From contig BFEA01000411.1 in NCBI GenBank assembly GCA_003427395.1, forward strand, positions 1,347,367 to 1,387,655: DNA of 40,289 nt, written 5' to 3'. Positions 11,517-22,259 of the stretch are shown piece after piece. Both the position numbers and the translations under genes were made by a program. Numbering within the stretch: the stretch's first letter is position 1; every line of letters begins with the position of its first letter. This stretch comes from Chara braunii. Lineage: Eukaryota; Streptophyta; Charophyceae; Charales; Characeae. The notes under the pieces were generated by a model that saw only the letters and a list, made by a program, of their open reading frames with translations, ran no database searches and was not told the origin of the DNA.

Positions 11517-12355
11517 CATGGTAACCGGCGTTCCGGACGGGCCGAACGCCCGAACCCGAATGCCCGAACGTACGGGACCCCTTCAGGATGCGTTCGGCCG
11601 TTTGGGCCAAAAAAAAAAAAAAAAAAAAAAAAAAAANNNNNNNNNNNNNNNNNNNNNNNNNNNNNNNNNNNNNNNNNNNNNNNNNNNNNNNNNNNNNNNN
11701 NNNNNNNNNNNNNNNNNNNNNNNNNNNNNNNNNNNNNNNNNNNNNNNNNNNNNNNNNNNNNNNNNNNNNNNNNNNNNNNNNNNNNNNNNNNNNNNNNNNN
11801 NNNNNNNNNNNNNNNNNNNNNNNNNNNNNNNNNNNNNNNNNNNNNNNNNNNNNNNNNNNNNNNNNNNNNNNNNNNNNNNNNNNNNNNNNNNNNNNNNNNN
11901 NNNNNNNNNNNNNNNNNNNNNNNNNNNNNNNNNNNNNNNNNNNNNNNNNNNNNNNNNNNNNNNNNNNNNNNNNNNNAGATGTGTACTTCACATAATAAAA
12001 AACCCACTAAAAAGGTTTCAAAAAATAATAAAATTGTTTAGACCCCGAACTAAAGTGAAAACAAAAAGTAAAAAGTGAAAAAAAATGTGGGCGAGCACGT
12101 TTTGATACCACCATCTTTGGCGATTTTTAATTTTTATTTGGCTAAGCCAAAATACTTGAAAATTTACAGGCATGTACCTCACATCATAGATAACCCACAA
12201 AAAACAATTCAGAAAAACATAATTATTTTTATGCTCCGAAATATTTTTTGGCGAGGGCCGAACGCCGTCCGATTTGGACCCCGTACGGGACCCCGAACGC
12301 CTGTACTTACGGAGGTCTGTCCGGGGACCTCTGTACGTACGGGCTGGTGATCATG
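11517..12355 (+). mobile_element. Family A non-autonomous hAT-like element A1, nested in C1
   Basis: Ends are CATGGTAACCGGCG and GGCTGGTGATCATG. The 8-bp duplication ATTATTAT flanks it at 11509-11516 and 12356-12363 (simple sequence, so weaker by itself). The first ~100 bp is a CGAAC/GTTCGGG-rich head and the last ~100 bp a GTACGTACGG/CGGGGACC-rich tail, as in the other A copies. An N-run replaces part of the AT-rich body. Confidence 0.85.
11637..11976. other. Assembly gap (340 N)
   Basis: Run of N immediately after a poly-A tract inside element A1. The translated frames crossing it are meaningless. Confidence 0.99.
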
Positions 12356-12698
12356 ATTATTATATTATTTTTTACGGAAAAAAAATTACGTTTACCCGAA
12401 CATGTTCGCGAGCTGTTCGCACGAACGCGCGAACAAGTTCCCTCGAACGTGAAGGGGCGCGAACACGTTCGCCGTGCTACGCAGGTTTACAGTTTATCTT
12501 CGCTGCGTTTTCGAGAAGTAGCAATGAATGAGTTAAAAAGAAAAAGAAAAAAAGGGAAAGGGGAGAAAAAGAAGTACGAAGAGAAATCGAAGCAATCAAA
12601 TCGCCTCACTGTGTTTTTTTATTACATTTTCTTAGTAATTTTATTTTATTTTTGTTTAGGTGCCTTAATTAGTTAACTAATAATCAGAAAAAACATAA

Positions 12699-12723
12699 AA
12701 TATATATATATATATATATATAT
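12699..12723. repeat. (AT)n microsatellite
   Basis: Uninterrupted TA dinucleotides just before the hammerhead-like motif. Confidence 0.95.
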
Positions 12724-12777
12724 CGTCACAAACCGTTGGCAGGGAGAGAGAAGAGGACAACAAACTAGGGGTTGTGA

Positions 12778-12835
12778 CAAACTGTTTCGTCGGAGTTTCA
12801 CCGATTCATCAATAGACTGAACCCTCAACAGTCTG
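12778..12835 (-). ncRNA. Hammerhead-ribozyme-like motif, type III layout, probably inactive
   Basis: Read on the minus strand the order is: stem III arm CAGACTGT, a T at the cleavage position (GTT instead of GTC), a short stem I region, TTGATGA in place of CTGATGA, stem II TCGG/CCGA closed by TGAAACT, then CGAAAC, then the stem III partner ACAGTTTG (one G-U pair). Catalytic C3 is changed to T, which should break the core, so I expect a decayed copy. It shares its layout and many bases with the motif at 27452-27512. Stem I pairing is weak. Confidence 0.55.
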
Positions 12836-12863
12836 CAGAATCCCCTCACTGATTACACATATG

Positions 12864-13619
12864 TAGCGTAGCCGGCGTTCGGGACGGGCCGAATGCCCGA
12901 ACCCAAATGCCCGAATGTGGGGGACCCTTTGGGGATGCGTTCGGCCGTTCGGGTCAAACGCGAACAAAAAAATAATAATAATAATAATAACAGAGTTGCC
13001 AAGCCGAACGTACGGAGACCCCTAAGCTGACCCCCGAACGTTCGGGTGTTCGGGTCCCTGTACGGGGCCCGAACTCGAAGGGGTTCGGACCCCGCAAAAA
13101 ATTATTTTGGTACCAAAAAATTATTGTTTTTTTGTGATGTTTTTTTGTAAGTTCTTAAGTATGTAAGCTACCTGTTTCTCAATTTTGAAGTCATTTTGTG
13201 GAGCCAAACAATAATGAAAAATCAGCAAAGATGGTGTTAAAACTTGCTTTCCCACTTACTAATTTGTTTTTTTTCTCTTTTAACTTTTTGTTTTTCCTTT
13301 ATTTCGGGGCTTGAAAAAATTTATCATTTTTTTAAACTTTATTTGTAGGTTCACTATTATGTAAGATACATATTTATAAAATTTCATGGCATTTGACAAA
13401 GTAAAAAAAAAATATAAAATTGCCAAAGATGGCGGTGTAAAAAACTTGCTCGCACACGCAATAATTTCATTCTCGTTTTATTTTTTCTTATTTTCATTAA
13501 TATTGTTTATTTTTTATTTTTGATTTTTATTTCAATTTTGGTAAGAAATTTGGAATGTAATGTTGAGGCAAATGTTGTTTAGTTTATTCTTCTGCATGAC
13601 TTTTTTTTTTCAGAAGTTT

Positions 13620-13708
<89 letters not shown>

Positions 13709-14445
13709 TTGGTTCCGCGTTCGGCCAAATGTCCGAACGTCCGAACGCGTCGAGAGGAGGTCCCAAACGTTCGGGCGTTCGGGTTCGGGTGTTCGGACCG
13801 TCCCGAACGCCGGCAACCCTGAATAATAATAAATAAATAAACATAATATGAAGAATACTACAATAAACAACATTTGTCTGAGTATTACATCCAAATTCCT
13901 TACCAAATTTGAAATAAAAATAAAATACAGAAAATAAAAGTTAAAACCTAAAAAAAAAATAAAAAAAAAAATAAAAAATTAGTGAGTGAGCGAACACGTT
14001 TTCGACACCGCTAGATTTTGTGATTTTTTTTTTTTTTTTTTTTTGCACAGCAAAATGCACGAAAAATTCACAGATATGAACTTCACATAATACAAAATTC
14101 ATTAAAAAAGTTTCAAAAAATAATAAATTTGTTTACGCCTCGCAATAAAGTGGAAACGAAAAGTAAAAAGTGAAGAAAAAAAAAATAGTAAGTGCGCGAG
14201 CACGTTTTGACACCACCATTTTTGGAGATTTTATTTTTTTTTGGCTTATTGTGTCAAAATTTATAGGCATATACCTCACATCATAGAGAAGTCACAAAAA
14301 ACAATTCAAAAAAAAAAACAAAAAAGGCTCTGGAATAGTTTTTGACAAGGGCCGAACGCCATCGGGTTGAGTTGTCTCAACCCCTAACGCCCGTACATAC
14401 GGAGGTCGGCTCGGGGACCTTCGTACGTACGGGGTTGTGACCCTG
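12864..14445 (+). mobile_element. Family A element A2, split by A3
   Basis: The CGAAC-rich head is at 12864-12980 and the AT-rich body and tail at 13830-14445, ending TTGTGACCCTG. Removing A3 and one copy of its duplication leaves about 743 bp, close to intact A4 (749 bp). Flanking octamers CACATATG (12856-12863) and TATATATG (14446-14453) agree at 6 of 8 positions, as expected for an older insertion. The body has two diverged direct repeats (about 13985-14090 and 14190-14290). Confidence 0.82.
12991..13821 (-). mobile_element. Family A element A3, nested in A2 in opposite orientation
   Basis: On the plus strand it begins CAGAGTTGCC and ends GGCAACCCTG. The 8-bp duplication AATAATAA flanks it at 12983-12990 and 13822-13829, within a repetitive AAT stretch. 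The GTTCGGG-rich head is at the right end (about 13715-13820), so it is reversed relative to A2. A long poly-T (about 13622-13703) lies inside. No ORF. Confidence 0.83.
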
Positions 14446-14460
14446 TATATATGTATATAT

Positions 14461-14732
14461 GTAGGCTACCAGAGTGGCCCGAGTCCACTTGGCCGACCGA
14501 TCAAAAAAGAAATAAAAAAATAAAAAAATAAATATTATTTTTTTTAATTGATAGAAAAATTGATATGACCATGAGGCAAAAATTATTCAATTTATGTTTT
14601 TACACAACATAGCATTTTTCTGATTTTTTTTTTTTTTTTTTTTTTTTTTTGGCTCCGACCTTCCCTGGTCCTTGCACGGCCAGGCCGCCCGGGAAAATAG
14701 GGTGACCCGGGCGGCCCAGCTGGGTAGCCTAG
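14461..14732 (+). mobile_element. Family B non-autonomous element B1 (272 bp)
   Basis: Terminal inverted repeats GTAGGCTACCAG and CTGGGTAGCCTAG. The 8-bp duplication GTATATAT flanks it at 14453-14460 and 14733-14740. Ends are GC-rich (GGCCGCCCGGG, GGTCCTTGCACGG), the centre is AT-rich with a poly-T run. It sits directly against the right end of A2. Confidence 0.87.
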
Positions 14733-14740
14733 GTATATAT

Positions 14741-15288
14741 GTAATTTTATATTTTTATTTTATTTTATTTGTATGTTACATCGAGTACGCACCTCCGTAC
14801 AAGTACAGAATTGTACTCCTAAACTCGTTCGATACTTGTACGTTGGGAGTCATGTATGACTTTTTTTTTTTGTGGCATCTCCGAGAGTGTAAATGGAGTT
14901 TGAAAACACAAAACTCATGGAAAGACATTTCGGGGGAGTGGTATTGCATAAAAATGCCCCCAAATAGAACCTCGCTAAGTCCCACTTCACTTTGGGGGAG
15001 TGGTATGGCATAAAAGTGTTAAAAACTAGAGCACCTATGCATATTGCTGTTGCGGCAAACCTTTTTCTAGAGAAAAAAAAAACACATCCAGGGCAGGCAA
15101 CTACTGATCACGTTGTAGGAGCCACTACCCAATTGGAGCCTGCCCGTTTAGATGACTCTTTATGGCTGCTTCAAGTTTGTTGCAACAAATTTATTTTTTT
15201 CCACCGGTTTTAATTTTATTTGTTTCCTCATATTTTAATAAGAATTTGCAGGTGATGCTCAACCAAATATTGCTCATTTTGTGCTGGT

Positions 15289-15334
<46 letters not shown>

Positions 15335-15640
15335 GTACCAAATATACGAGATGATGTACAAGTTTCGTTTAGATTTTGTACAAATATTATCTATATGTTT
15401 TGTACGAGAGGCTCGGTATGTGTACGCTTGGTAGCAAAGTTTTCTTATAATATAATATTTACATTAGTTAAAAACTATAGTTTTTATTATTGTTGCATAA
15501 ATAATAATATATAGATATGAAATTTTACATAGTTATTTTACTTAGGTTTATATACTGTTCATACCAATTGAATGCTATAATTATATTTCGGTTACTAGTT
15601 GTTCGATCAAAGATGTTTCCCAGAGACGTCTCCGTCGGAC
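14741..15640. other. AT-rich non-coding stretch with a short direct repeat
   Basis: No gene recognised. GGGGGAGTGGTAT(T/G)GCATAAAA occurs twice, near 14931-14953 and 14994-15016. A long poly-T lies at about 15291-15331. Confidence 0.5.
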
Positions 15641-16080
15641 GTTCGGTGGAGTTGCCAAGAATCCTGGACAACTCATTTTCTCCAAAATAAAAAGCGAAAA
15701 AAAAAAGGAGGGGCTGCGCTATATGAGGTAACCACATAAAAAACGTTTTAACTCATTTTGAGCAGAAAAAAATAAAATGCAAAACATGGGGAAAAGGGGG
15801 TTTCGGGGGGTGGTTTGGAATGCATAATTGAAATTAAAATGAACCCGTTTGGTTGAAATTGACACATACATTTTTCACAATTCTTTTTTTTTTTTTTCAA
15901 TGGGCTGAAATGACCCTAAACGTTTATGGTATACAACTCATATGAAAGAGAACCCGTAGGTTTTTTTTTTTTTTTTTTTTTTTCGGAAGGTCGGCTATAC
16001 TACTTCCGGAGGATATTTCCCAGTTGTCCAACCGGACAAGTCGGGCATCCGCAGGGGTCCTGAACGCCCGCCATACTAAG
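15641..16080. other. No recognisable gene; possible degraded element end
   Basis: A GC-rich patch with CCGGACAAG and GGACGTTCGG-like words near 15610-15650 and 15985-16070 surrounds AT-rich sequence. This resembles the architecture of the nearby elements, but I could not find matching termini or a target duplication. Confidence 0.3.
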
Positions 16081-17730
16081 TTAGAATTATAGTTATTTAA
16101 ATCATATTTCAATAAGTTTAATGAATAAATATATAAATAGAGCAAATGGTAGTATTTCAATTAATATTTTTATAATACTGTAAAAAAAATGAAATTGTAT
16201 GGTTAATTATCCAAATGATTTCAATGGTGGTTATAAGACAACTGACTCAACTACATATTATTCAGTTGAACTGGTTGGAAAAAACAAAGTTGCGAACACG
16301 AATCGTTTTGTACCACTAACTAAAAATTTTATTCCTAATTACCGAAAGTACATTAATGAAATTAATAATTTATATTCTAAACAAATAAAAAATAAAGTTT
16401 CAATAAAAAAAAATATAAAAATAAAAAAATATTATTTTTAAAATATCTAAGAAGAGTAATTTTTGTGAACACATTAAATGTTACGGGGTTAGACGATTAT
16501 GACATTGCAAGCAAGTCAACCAAGTAAGAATTAAGCCCACTATGTGAATAAAACACTCTTGGAGCTGGCAAAACGAAAATAACCATCTCAATTATCAACC
16601 ATTGTGGGTCACACCTCGCTAAACTCACTCGTTTTACCATGTTGTTGTCTAAAATCATCATCAATAACAAGATGAGTACAAAAGATATTCACCATGACCG
16701 TCATAAGGGTGGAAAAATAATAATCACTTACCAGATCAATCCTTAAATATTAGGTCCTCTTACATTGAACATAATACTAATTAAAAAAAAATTGGCAGAC
16801 AATCTAAACAACAAAAGTACTAAAGAGTACTAACAATATATGTTAAGATACGAAACTCATCTTACACATCACGTCTTGTTAACAAACGTTTGTTACGAGT
16901 TTCATACGTAATCTCATTTTATTTGTTTAATATAAAAAAATAAGTTGAGCAAATCGTCAAATATTTTGTTAATTTTTTTCATTAAAAAATATTGTTTTAT
17001 AAATAACTTGTAATAAAGTGTACAACATGTTGCTCATAATTTGCTTTCTAAAACTAGTTATAAATATACGAAAAAAAATAAATAAATTAAGCGATAAATA
17101 ATAAATATTTGTCATTGAATACTCTGGTTTTCAAAGTTTAAGTGACTCCTACGATCTATCATATTCTTATTAATTTTTTTCCTTATAATATTTGGTTATT
17201 TTACCTTAATTATTTTTTAGGTTTATTTTTTTTTAATGTTTGTAACAATGCGCAATACATGTTATTGTAAGTAACTTTATAAGTGTTTAGAGTTTCTTTG
17301 AACCCATAGAATAGCAGTGGTACTTTCTTATATAATTATTTTTATCATAAATATACATGTCACTTGACCAAAACAAAAAATAATTTTATTACATAATATA
17401 TTTAGAAAAACCTAATGACATAGAACTTCACGATGTTATAATTTTTAATTTTAAATAATTTAATACATATTATTGATAATAACATTTGTGCAAAAAATAT
17501 ACATCATTAGTAATATATTTTATGTTTTTTTAAACGACCAACGATCATTACTGAGATATGTACAATGCGTAGTGCATTGAATGGTTCAACCTTTTTTAAT
17601 TAAAAAATTAATAAATTATAAAAAAACACCTTATTTGAATTTAGTATATGTAATAATTTTCTCGTACTTTCTTAAAATTTATTCAATTCAATCAATAAAT
17701 GTAATACAATGTATATGGAAATACAATTTA
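16081..17730. other. Very AT-rich non-coding stretch
   Basis: Strongly A+T-rich, with no domain or RNA gene recognised. An 80-codon frame at 16199-16441 (NYPNDFNGGYKTTDSTTYY and a Lys-rich end) resembles nothing I know and could be chance. Confidence 0.45.
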
Positions 17731-17738
17731 CTTGTATG

Positions 17739-18487
17739 CAGGGTAACCGGCGTTCGGGACGGGCCGAACGCCCAAACCCGAACGCCCGAACGTATGGGAC
17801 CCCTTGGGGATGCGTTCGGCCGTTCGGACCAACCGCAGACCCAAAAAAAAAAAAAAAAAAAATTCATTAAAATAATCTGGAAAAAAAATATGTTATGAAA
17901 AAACATAAATTACACAAGATTTGTCTAAGCATTACATCCGAATTCCTTACCAAATTTGAAATAAAGATAAAATACGAAAACCAAATACTAATAATAAAAA
18001 TAAGAAGATAATTAAATTTAGTGAGTGAGCGAGCATGTTTTCGACACTGCCATCTTTGGCGATTTTTTTTTTTTTTTTTTTGCATAGCTAAATGCCCTGA
18101 CAATTTACAGATGTGTACTTCACATAATACAAAACCCACTTAAAAATTTTCAAAAAATAATAAAATTTGTTAGACCCAGAACTAAAGTGAAAACAAAAAG
18201 TAAAAAGTGAAAAAATACGTGGGCGAGCACGTTTTGACACCGCCATCTTAGGCGATTTTTAATTCTTATTTGGGTTAGCCAAATGACTTGAAAATTTACA
18301 GGCATGTACCTCACGTCATAGAGAACTAAAAAAAAATAATTCAGAAAACAATAATTATTGTTAGACCCCGAAATAAGTTTTGGCGGGGGTCGAACGCCGT
18401 CGGGTTCGGACCCCGTACGGGACCCCGAACGCCCGTACGTACGGAGGTCTGCCCGGGGACCTCCGTACGTACGGGCTGGTGACCCTG
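17739..18487 (+). mobile_element. Family A element A4 (749 bp, the best intact copy)
   Basis: Begins CAGGGTAACCGGCGTTCGGG and ends GGCTGGTGACCCTG, an approximately 10-bp inverted repeat (CAGGGTNACC). A non-repetitive 8-bp duplication, CTTGTATG, flanks it at 17731-17738 and 18488-18495, which makes the borders secure. Head of ~100 bp rich in CGAACGCCCGAAC; tail of ~110 bp with GTACGTACGGAGGTC and its complement. The AT-rich body has an internal direct repeat (about 18025-18135 and 18220-18325, both with CCATCTT-GGCGATTTTT). No transposase. Confidence 0.92.
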
Positions 18488-18624
18488 CTTGTATGTATTT
18501 ATATATGTGGAAGTACAAACCTATATAAGGATGGTACATAAAGGTTAGATTTGTTTTTTTTACTTGGTTATAAAATAAAAAATAACCCTAAAATAAATCT
18601 TTTTGTTTTCAAAGATACTCACCC

Positions 18625-18930
18625 AAACGGTCAAGGGCGGTCTCCAACCCCACCTGAACGTTCGGGGATTCAGCCGAATGTTCGAGGATCGAACTCCTCA
18701 ACCCGCCAAAATGATTTTGGAGGCTAATAAAAAATGTATTATTTTAATATTTCTTAAATGCATTCTGTAGCATATAGGGTACGTGGTTATAAATTTTCAT
18801 GGCATTTGGATAATTAAGAAAAACAAAAAATCACTATCGATGCTGATGTAAAAAATGTGTCCACCTATTCACTGATTTATTTTTTTTCCATTTTTATTTT
18901 ATTGTGCCTATTTGTTTTTAATGTGTATAT
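18625..18930 (-). mobile_element. Truncated family A fragment A6
   Basis: A tail-like GC-rich block (CTGAACGTTCGGGGATTC, CTCCTCAACCCGCCAAAATG) is followed by A-family body sequence in reverse. No head and no matching flanking duplication, so it is a fragment. Confidence 0.6.
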
Positions 18931-19239
18931 ATATTTGTGTGGTAGTGTGTATTCGTGCAAGGTACTAATTTTTTAAAAAGGTTTTAACTTCTATTTTTTT
19001 CATTATAAATATTTTGCATTACTATCGCTTTACTAACTTTTGTCATACAACCGATTTTGTTATATTGAAGTTCAAAGGTTAAAATTACGACTTAAAGTTC
19101 GCCTTCGATATTATTGCTGAACCTTTTTTAAAACAAATATTCATTTTTTTTTTTTTAGGTAGAGTTGTAATGGATGAAATTACAAAGTAAGACTTGTCTT
19201 TTGTATATCACATTTTCATTTCTAAGATATTATCACAAT

Positions 19240-20132
19240 CATGGTTATCGGGCGGAACGTTCGGGGGCCCTTGGGCTGACCCCTGAACTTTCGCGCATTC
19301 AGGATTTCGTTCGGGGTCCGAACCTGAAGGGGATTGACCCTCGCAAAACAAATATTTAATGGTCTGAAAACTAGGCTACCAGTCGGGCCGCCCGGGTCCC
19401 GGGTGGCCAGCCCGTGCAAGGACCAGGGAAGGTCAAAAAAAAAAAAAAAAAAAAAAAATCCACAAAATCTGAAAAAAAAACTATGTTATGACTAGGCCGG
19501 GCAAGTGACCCCGGGCCACTCTGGTAGCCTAGTCTGAAAATGATTTTGTTTTATTGATTTTTTTTTTTTAGTTTTGTATAACATGCGCTCAATGCATAGA
19601 ATTTGGAAGGCATTTTTCCCAACCAAACAAAACTGAAAAATCGCCAAAGATGCCATTGTTAAAACGTGTTCAACTACTCAGATTTTGCTTCTTCTTCATT
19701 TTTTACTTTTTGTTTTGATTTAATTTTTTGACCTCAAATATTTCATTATCTTTTTAAATTGTTGTATGAGTTTTGTATTATGTGAAATACACATCTGTAA
19801 ATTTTCAAGGAATTTGGCTATCCCAATAAAAAAATAAAAAATTGCCAAAAATGACGGTGTCGAAAACGTGCTCGTCCATTCACTAATTTTATTTATTTAT
19901 TTATTTATTTTCGTATTTTATTTTTATTTCGACTATCGTAAAGAATTAGAATGTAGCGCTGGGACAAATGTTGTTCGTTTTGTTTTTCTGCATAACATTC
20001 TTTCAGAGTTTTTGTAATTTTGAGATTTTTTTTTTTTTTAGGTCTAGGTTCAACTCGAAAGCTCTGAAAGAAATATATATTATGCAAGTTCGGGTTGGGG
20101 AGTTGGTCCGAACCCGAACGCCGACAACACTA
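19240..20132 (-). mobile_element. Family A element A5, split by B2
   Basis: Begins CATGGTTATCGGGC and ends GCCGACAACACTA on the plus strand, with the CGAAC-rich head at the right. Flanking octamers ATCACAAT (19232-19239) and ATCGCTAT (20133-20140) agree at 6 of 8. Removing B2 and one octamer leaves about 723 bp, near the family length. Confidence 0.75.
19371..19532 (-). mobile_element. Family B element B2 (162 bp), nested in A5
   Basis: Terminal inverted repeats CTAGGCTACCAG and CTGGTAGCCTAG. The non-repetitive 8-bp duplication TCTGAAAA lies at 19363-19370 and 19533-19540. Its left end matches the right end of B1 reverse-complemented (GGGCCGCCCGGG, GCAAGGACCAGGGAAGGTC), so it is a shorter deletion derivative in reverse orientation. 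Confidence 0.92.
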
Positions 20133-20140
20133 ATCGCTAT

Positions 20141-20984
20141 GATATTTTCAATCAATATTATCACTTCCTAAATAAAAAAAACTTATAAAAATTAGGATTT
20201 CATAATATTTGTTATGTGTTTTTTTTTTAATGTTTTTTTCATATTTTTCTGTATAAGAAATCATATTTTCAATCAATATTACAGCTTCGTAAATAGTAAA
20301 AACTTACCACAAATGACAATTTAATACATTTGTTATGTTTTTTTTTTAATATTTTCGTTTTTGTTCTCGGCTCTTTCATCAGTCGAACTGCCTTGAATAA
20401 TTTCTATTATAAAATAAATGTATTTTATAATGGAATAGTGGTAAGTTCATGTATAAAGTGTATAGTTTCATTGTAGACAAAGGATTAACGAGTGAAACTG
20501 GTTTGGATGATTACTATTGTTTTTCATCATAATTTGTTTTTTTTAATTATAAATGCACAACCTTCATGTTTAATATTTAAAATCGAAGGCAACATGTAAA
20601 TTTAGAGTTACTTATAGTCATTTGATTTTATTCAAGTTTGAACTCATGTTTATAACTTTATATATTAATTATTATTGGGTGTACCAAATTTGTGAGGTTA
20701 GTTGATATTTGTCATGTATCTTGTTGTTAACGAGGTATCAATTTTTCTAAAGCATTTACTTTTTGTAATCATATTTTATTTCTCTTAAGTTGTCACACTA
20801 ATCAGATACTTTTCAAATATTTGACGTGCATACTTTTTCAATCATATTTTCTTAAACCTTGTGTAGCAAAGTTGATTTTCAAATAACTCACGTGCATACG
20901 TTTTGTAATCAGATACTGAATTGGTTAGTCGTCATATTTTTATTTCTCTTAAGTTGTTACTCTAATTTTAGTCATGTCTTATAA
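20141..20984. other. AT-rich non-coding stretch
   Basis: No gene recognised. A short repeated block ATATTTTCAATCAATATTA occurs near 20140-20162 and 20261-20282. Confidence 0.45.
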
Positions 20985-22259
20985 ATCATAGAACGTTACG
21001 ACTTTCAACTTTGATAACCCGGCCTTTGACGTGGTCTGGAGAAGCGAAGAAGAGATTATGTCTAAGGCGATGAAGGAGTACGACGATAGAGGATAGAGAG
21101 CGATTGGTGCATGGGATAAAAAAGGAATATGGGGGAAGACTTATGTTCTGCCTAAACACAAAGATGCTGCGAAGTTCCGCCCAATCTCTCCTTCATTCTC
21201 GGTACCAGCAGAAGTGGCGAATCAACGAGTGGCGAAGACACTGAATTTTTTGTTTTTTACGCCTAAGATGAGCCACTTTAATTTGAGATCTACAAACATG
21301 CTGAGGACGAGGTTGGAAATTGTTCGCAAGTGGGCAAAGAAAAAGAGGAATGGGGATCTGGTGGGGGCAGCTTACGACGTCAAAGAGATGTTTAGTAAAC
21401 TGTCGCATGATTTCGTAAAAGTGGTGGTCGAGTGGATTATGTCGTACTTTGAGAAGAAAGACAAGAATGTGGTTAAGTTGAAGTTGAAAGGGAAGGGAGT
21501 CTCCTTCGGGTTGAAACGTAATGAAGAAGGATGGGTAGAAGTGAGTTTTGATCTGATCAGGGAAATGATTGTTTTTGATCTGGGTAATTCCTTTCTTTGG
21601 GCGTCCGACAGACTGATCAAACAAAAGGAGGGTATACCGATGAGGAAGTCGAATAGTCCTCCTATCGCTTGTATTCTCTGTATTTAATCGAGAATCTGTT
21701 TTTGGAAGGATTGGATGCAAGTGCGGGATAGGTTAGGGGAATAAGATTAATTGATGACGTGTCGATTTTTGTGTGGCAAAGTTGAAAAAAAAAAATTCAA
21801 GGGAAAGCGGCATAAATTTTGAGAAAATTTGAAACTGCTTATGATCCTAAACTGTCTCTTGAGAGAACGGATGATGGGTCGAATGAATGGAGTTTTCTGG
21901 GTTGTCGCGTGGGGATCGAGGCAGAAGAAGTTTCGTGCTGGTATCGGGCAAAAAACTTTGTTGAAATCTGGGACAACAACAAGAAATTGGCATACAGGCG
22001 TTTTCAAGACTTCACATCCTACACCTGTATTAAGCAGAAAAGGATGTTGATTAACGGGATGCTCCATAAGATAAAGGAGTGTTCCACATCCGCCGTTCGG
22101 GTGGAAGAAGGTCTGCTCACGCGGAATCGCAAACTGAGAAAGCAAAGCTTTCCGACAAACTTTTTCGATTGTGTGTTGTGGGGTTTTGTCTGGCAGAAAG
22201 CAACGGAGTGGGCAAAGGTTGCCAGGAGCGTTATCATGGAATTAGCGGTCAATGGATGA
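20985..22259 (+). pseudogene. Reverse-transcriptase ORF2 of a retroelement, broken
   Basis: The frame starts near FDNPAFDVVWRSEEE and MKEYDDRG, meets an in-frame TAG at 21094-21096, then reads WGKTYVLPKHKD and KFRPISPSFSVP (palm entry). Motif A is YDVKEMFSKLSHD (about 21375-21415), motif B KQKEGIPMRKSNSPPIA (about 21621-21670). A frameshift near 21670-21687 moves the frame; motif C LIDDVSIFVW lies at about 21747-21776 after another stop. WSFLGCRVG and RRFQDFTSYTC follow, ending at the TGA at 22257-22259. No RNase H or endonuclease domain is visible. The LPKHK...RPI and GIPM...SPP layout suggests Penelope-like or a related non-LTR RT (inference). The frames that look like ORF starts at 21214 and 21819 are not true starts. 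Confidence 0.78.

Larger units (their letters stand above)
11269..12484. mobile_element. Family C non-autonomous element C1 (about 369 bp before a nested insertion)
   Basis: The left end is CTACGTAGCACTG; the right end reverse-complements to CTGCGTAGCACGG. An identical 8-bp duplication, GTTTACAG, flanks it at 11261-11268 and 12485-12492. The subterminal regions are packed with GTTCGCG, CGAAC and GAACATGTTCG. Element A1 is inserted inside. The related sequence at 9040-9262 provides the empty site. Confidence 0.88.
11150..12590. repeat. Dispersed duplication, copy interrupted by nested elements
   Basis: Second copy of the 9040-9262 sequence, split between TGAGCTACATATGT and CGCTGCGTTTTCGAGAAG by element C1 and its 8-bp duplication. 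Confidence 0.75.

Noticed and set aside
11479-12078. Frames of 130-190 codons across the first gap
   Set aside because: Most of their length is N; the remainder is transposon end and homopolymer.
16199-16441. 80-codon frame in AT-rich DNA as a gene
   Set aside because: Lys/Asn/Ile composition follows base composition; no recognisable domain, no splice context and no supporting neighbour.
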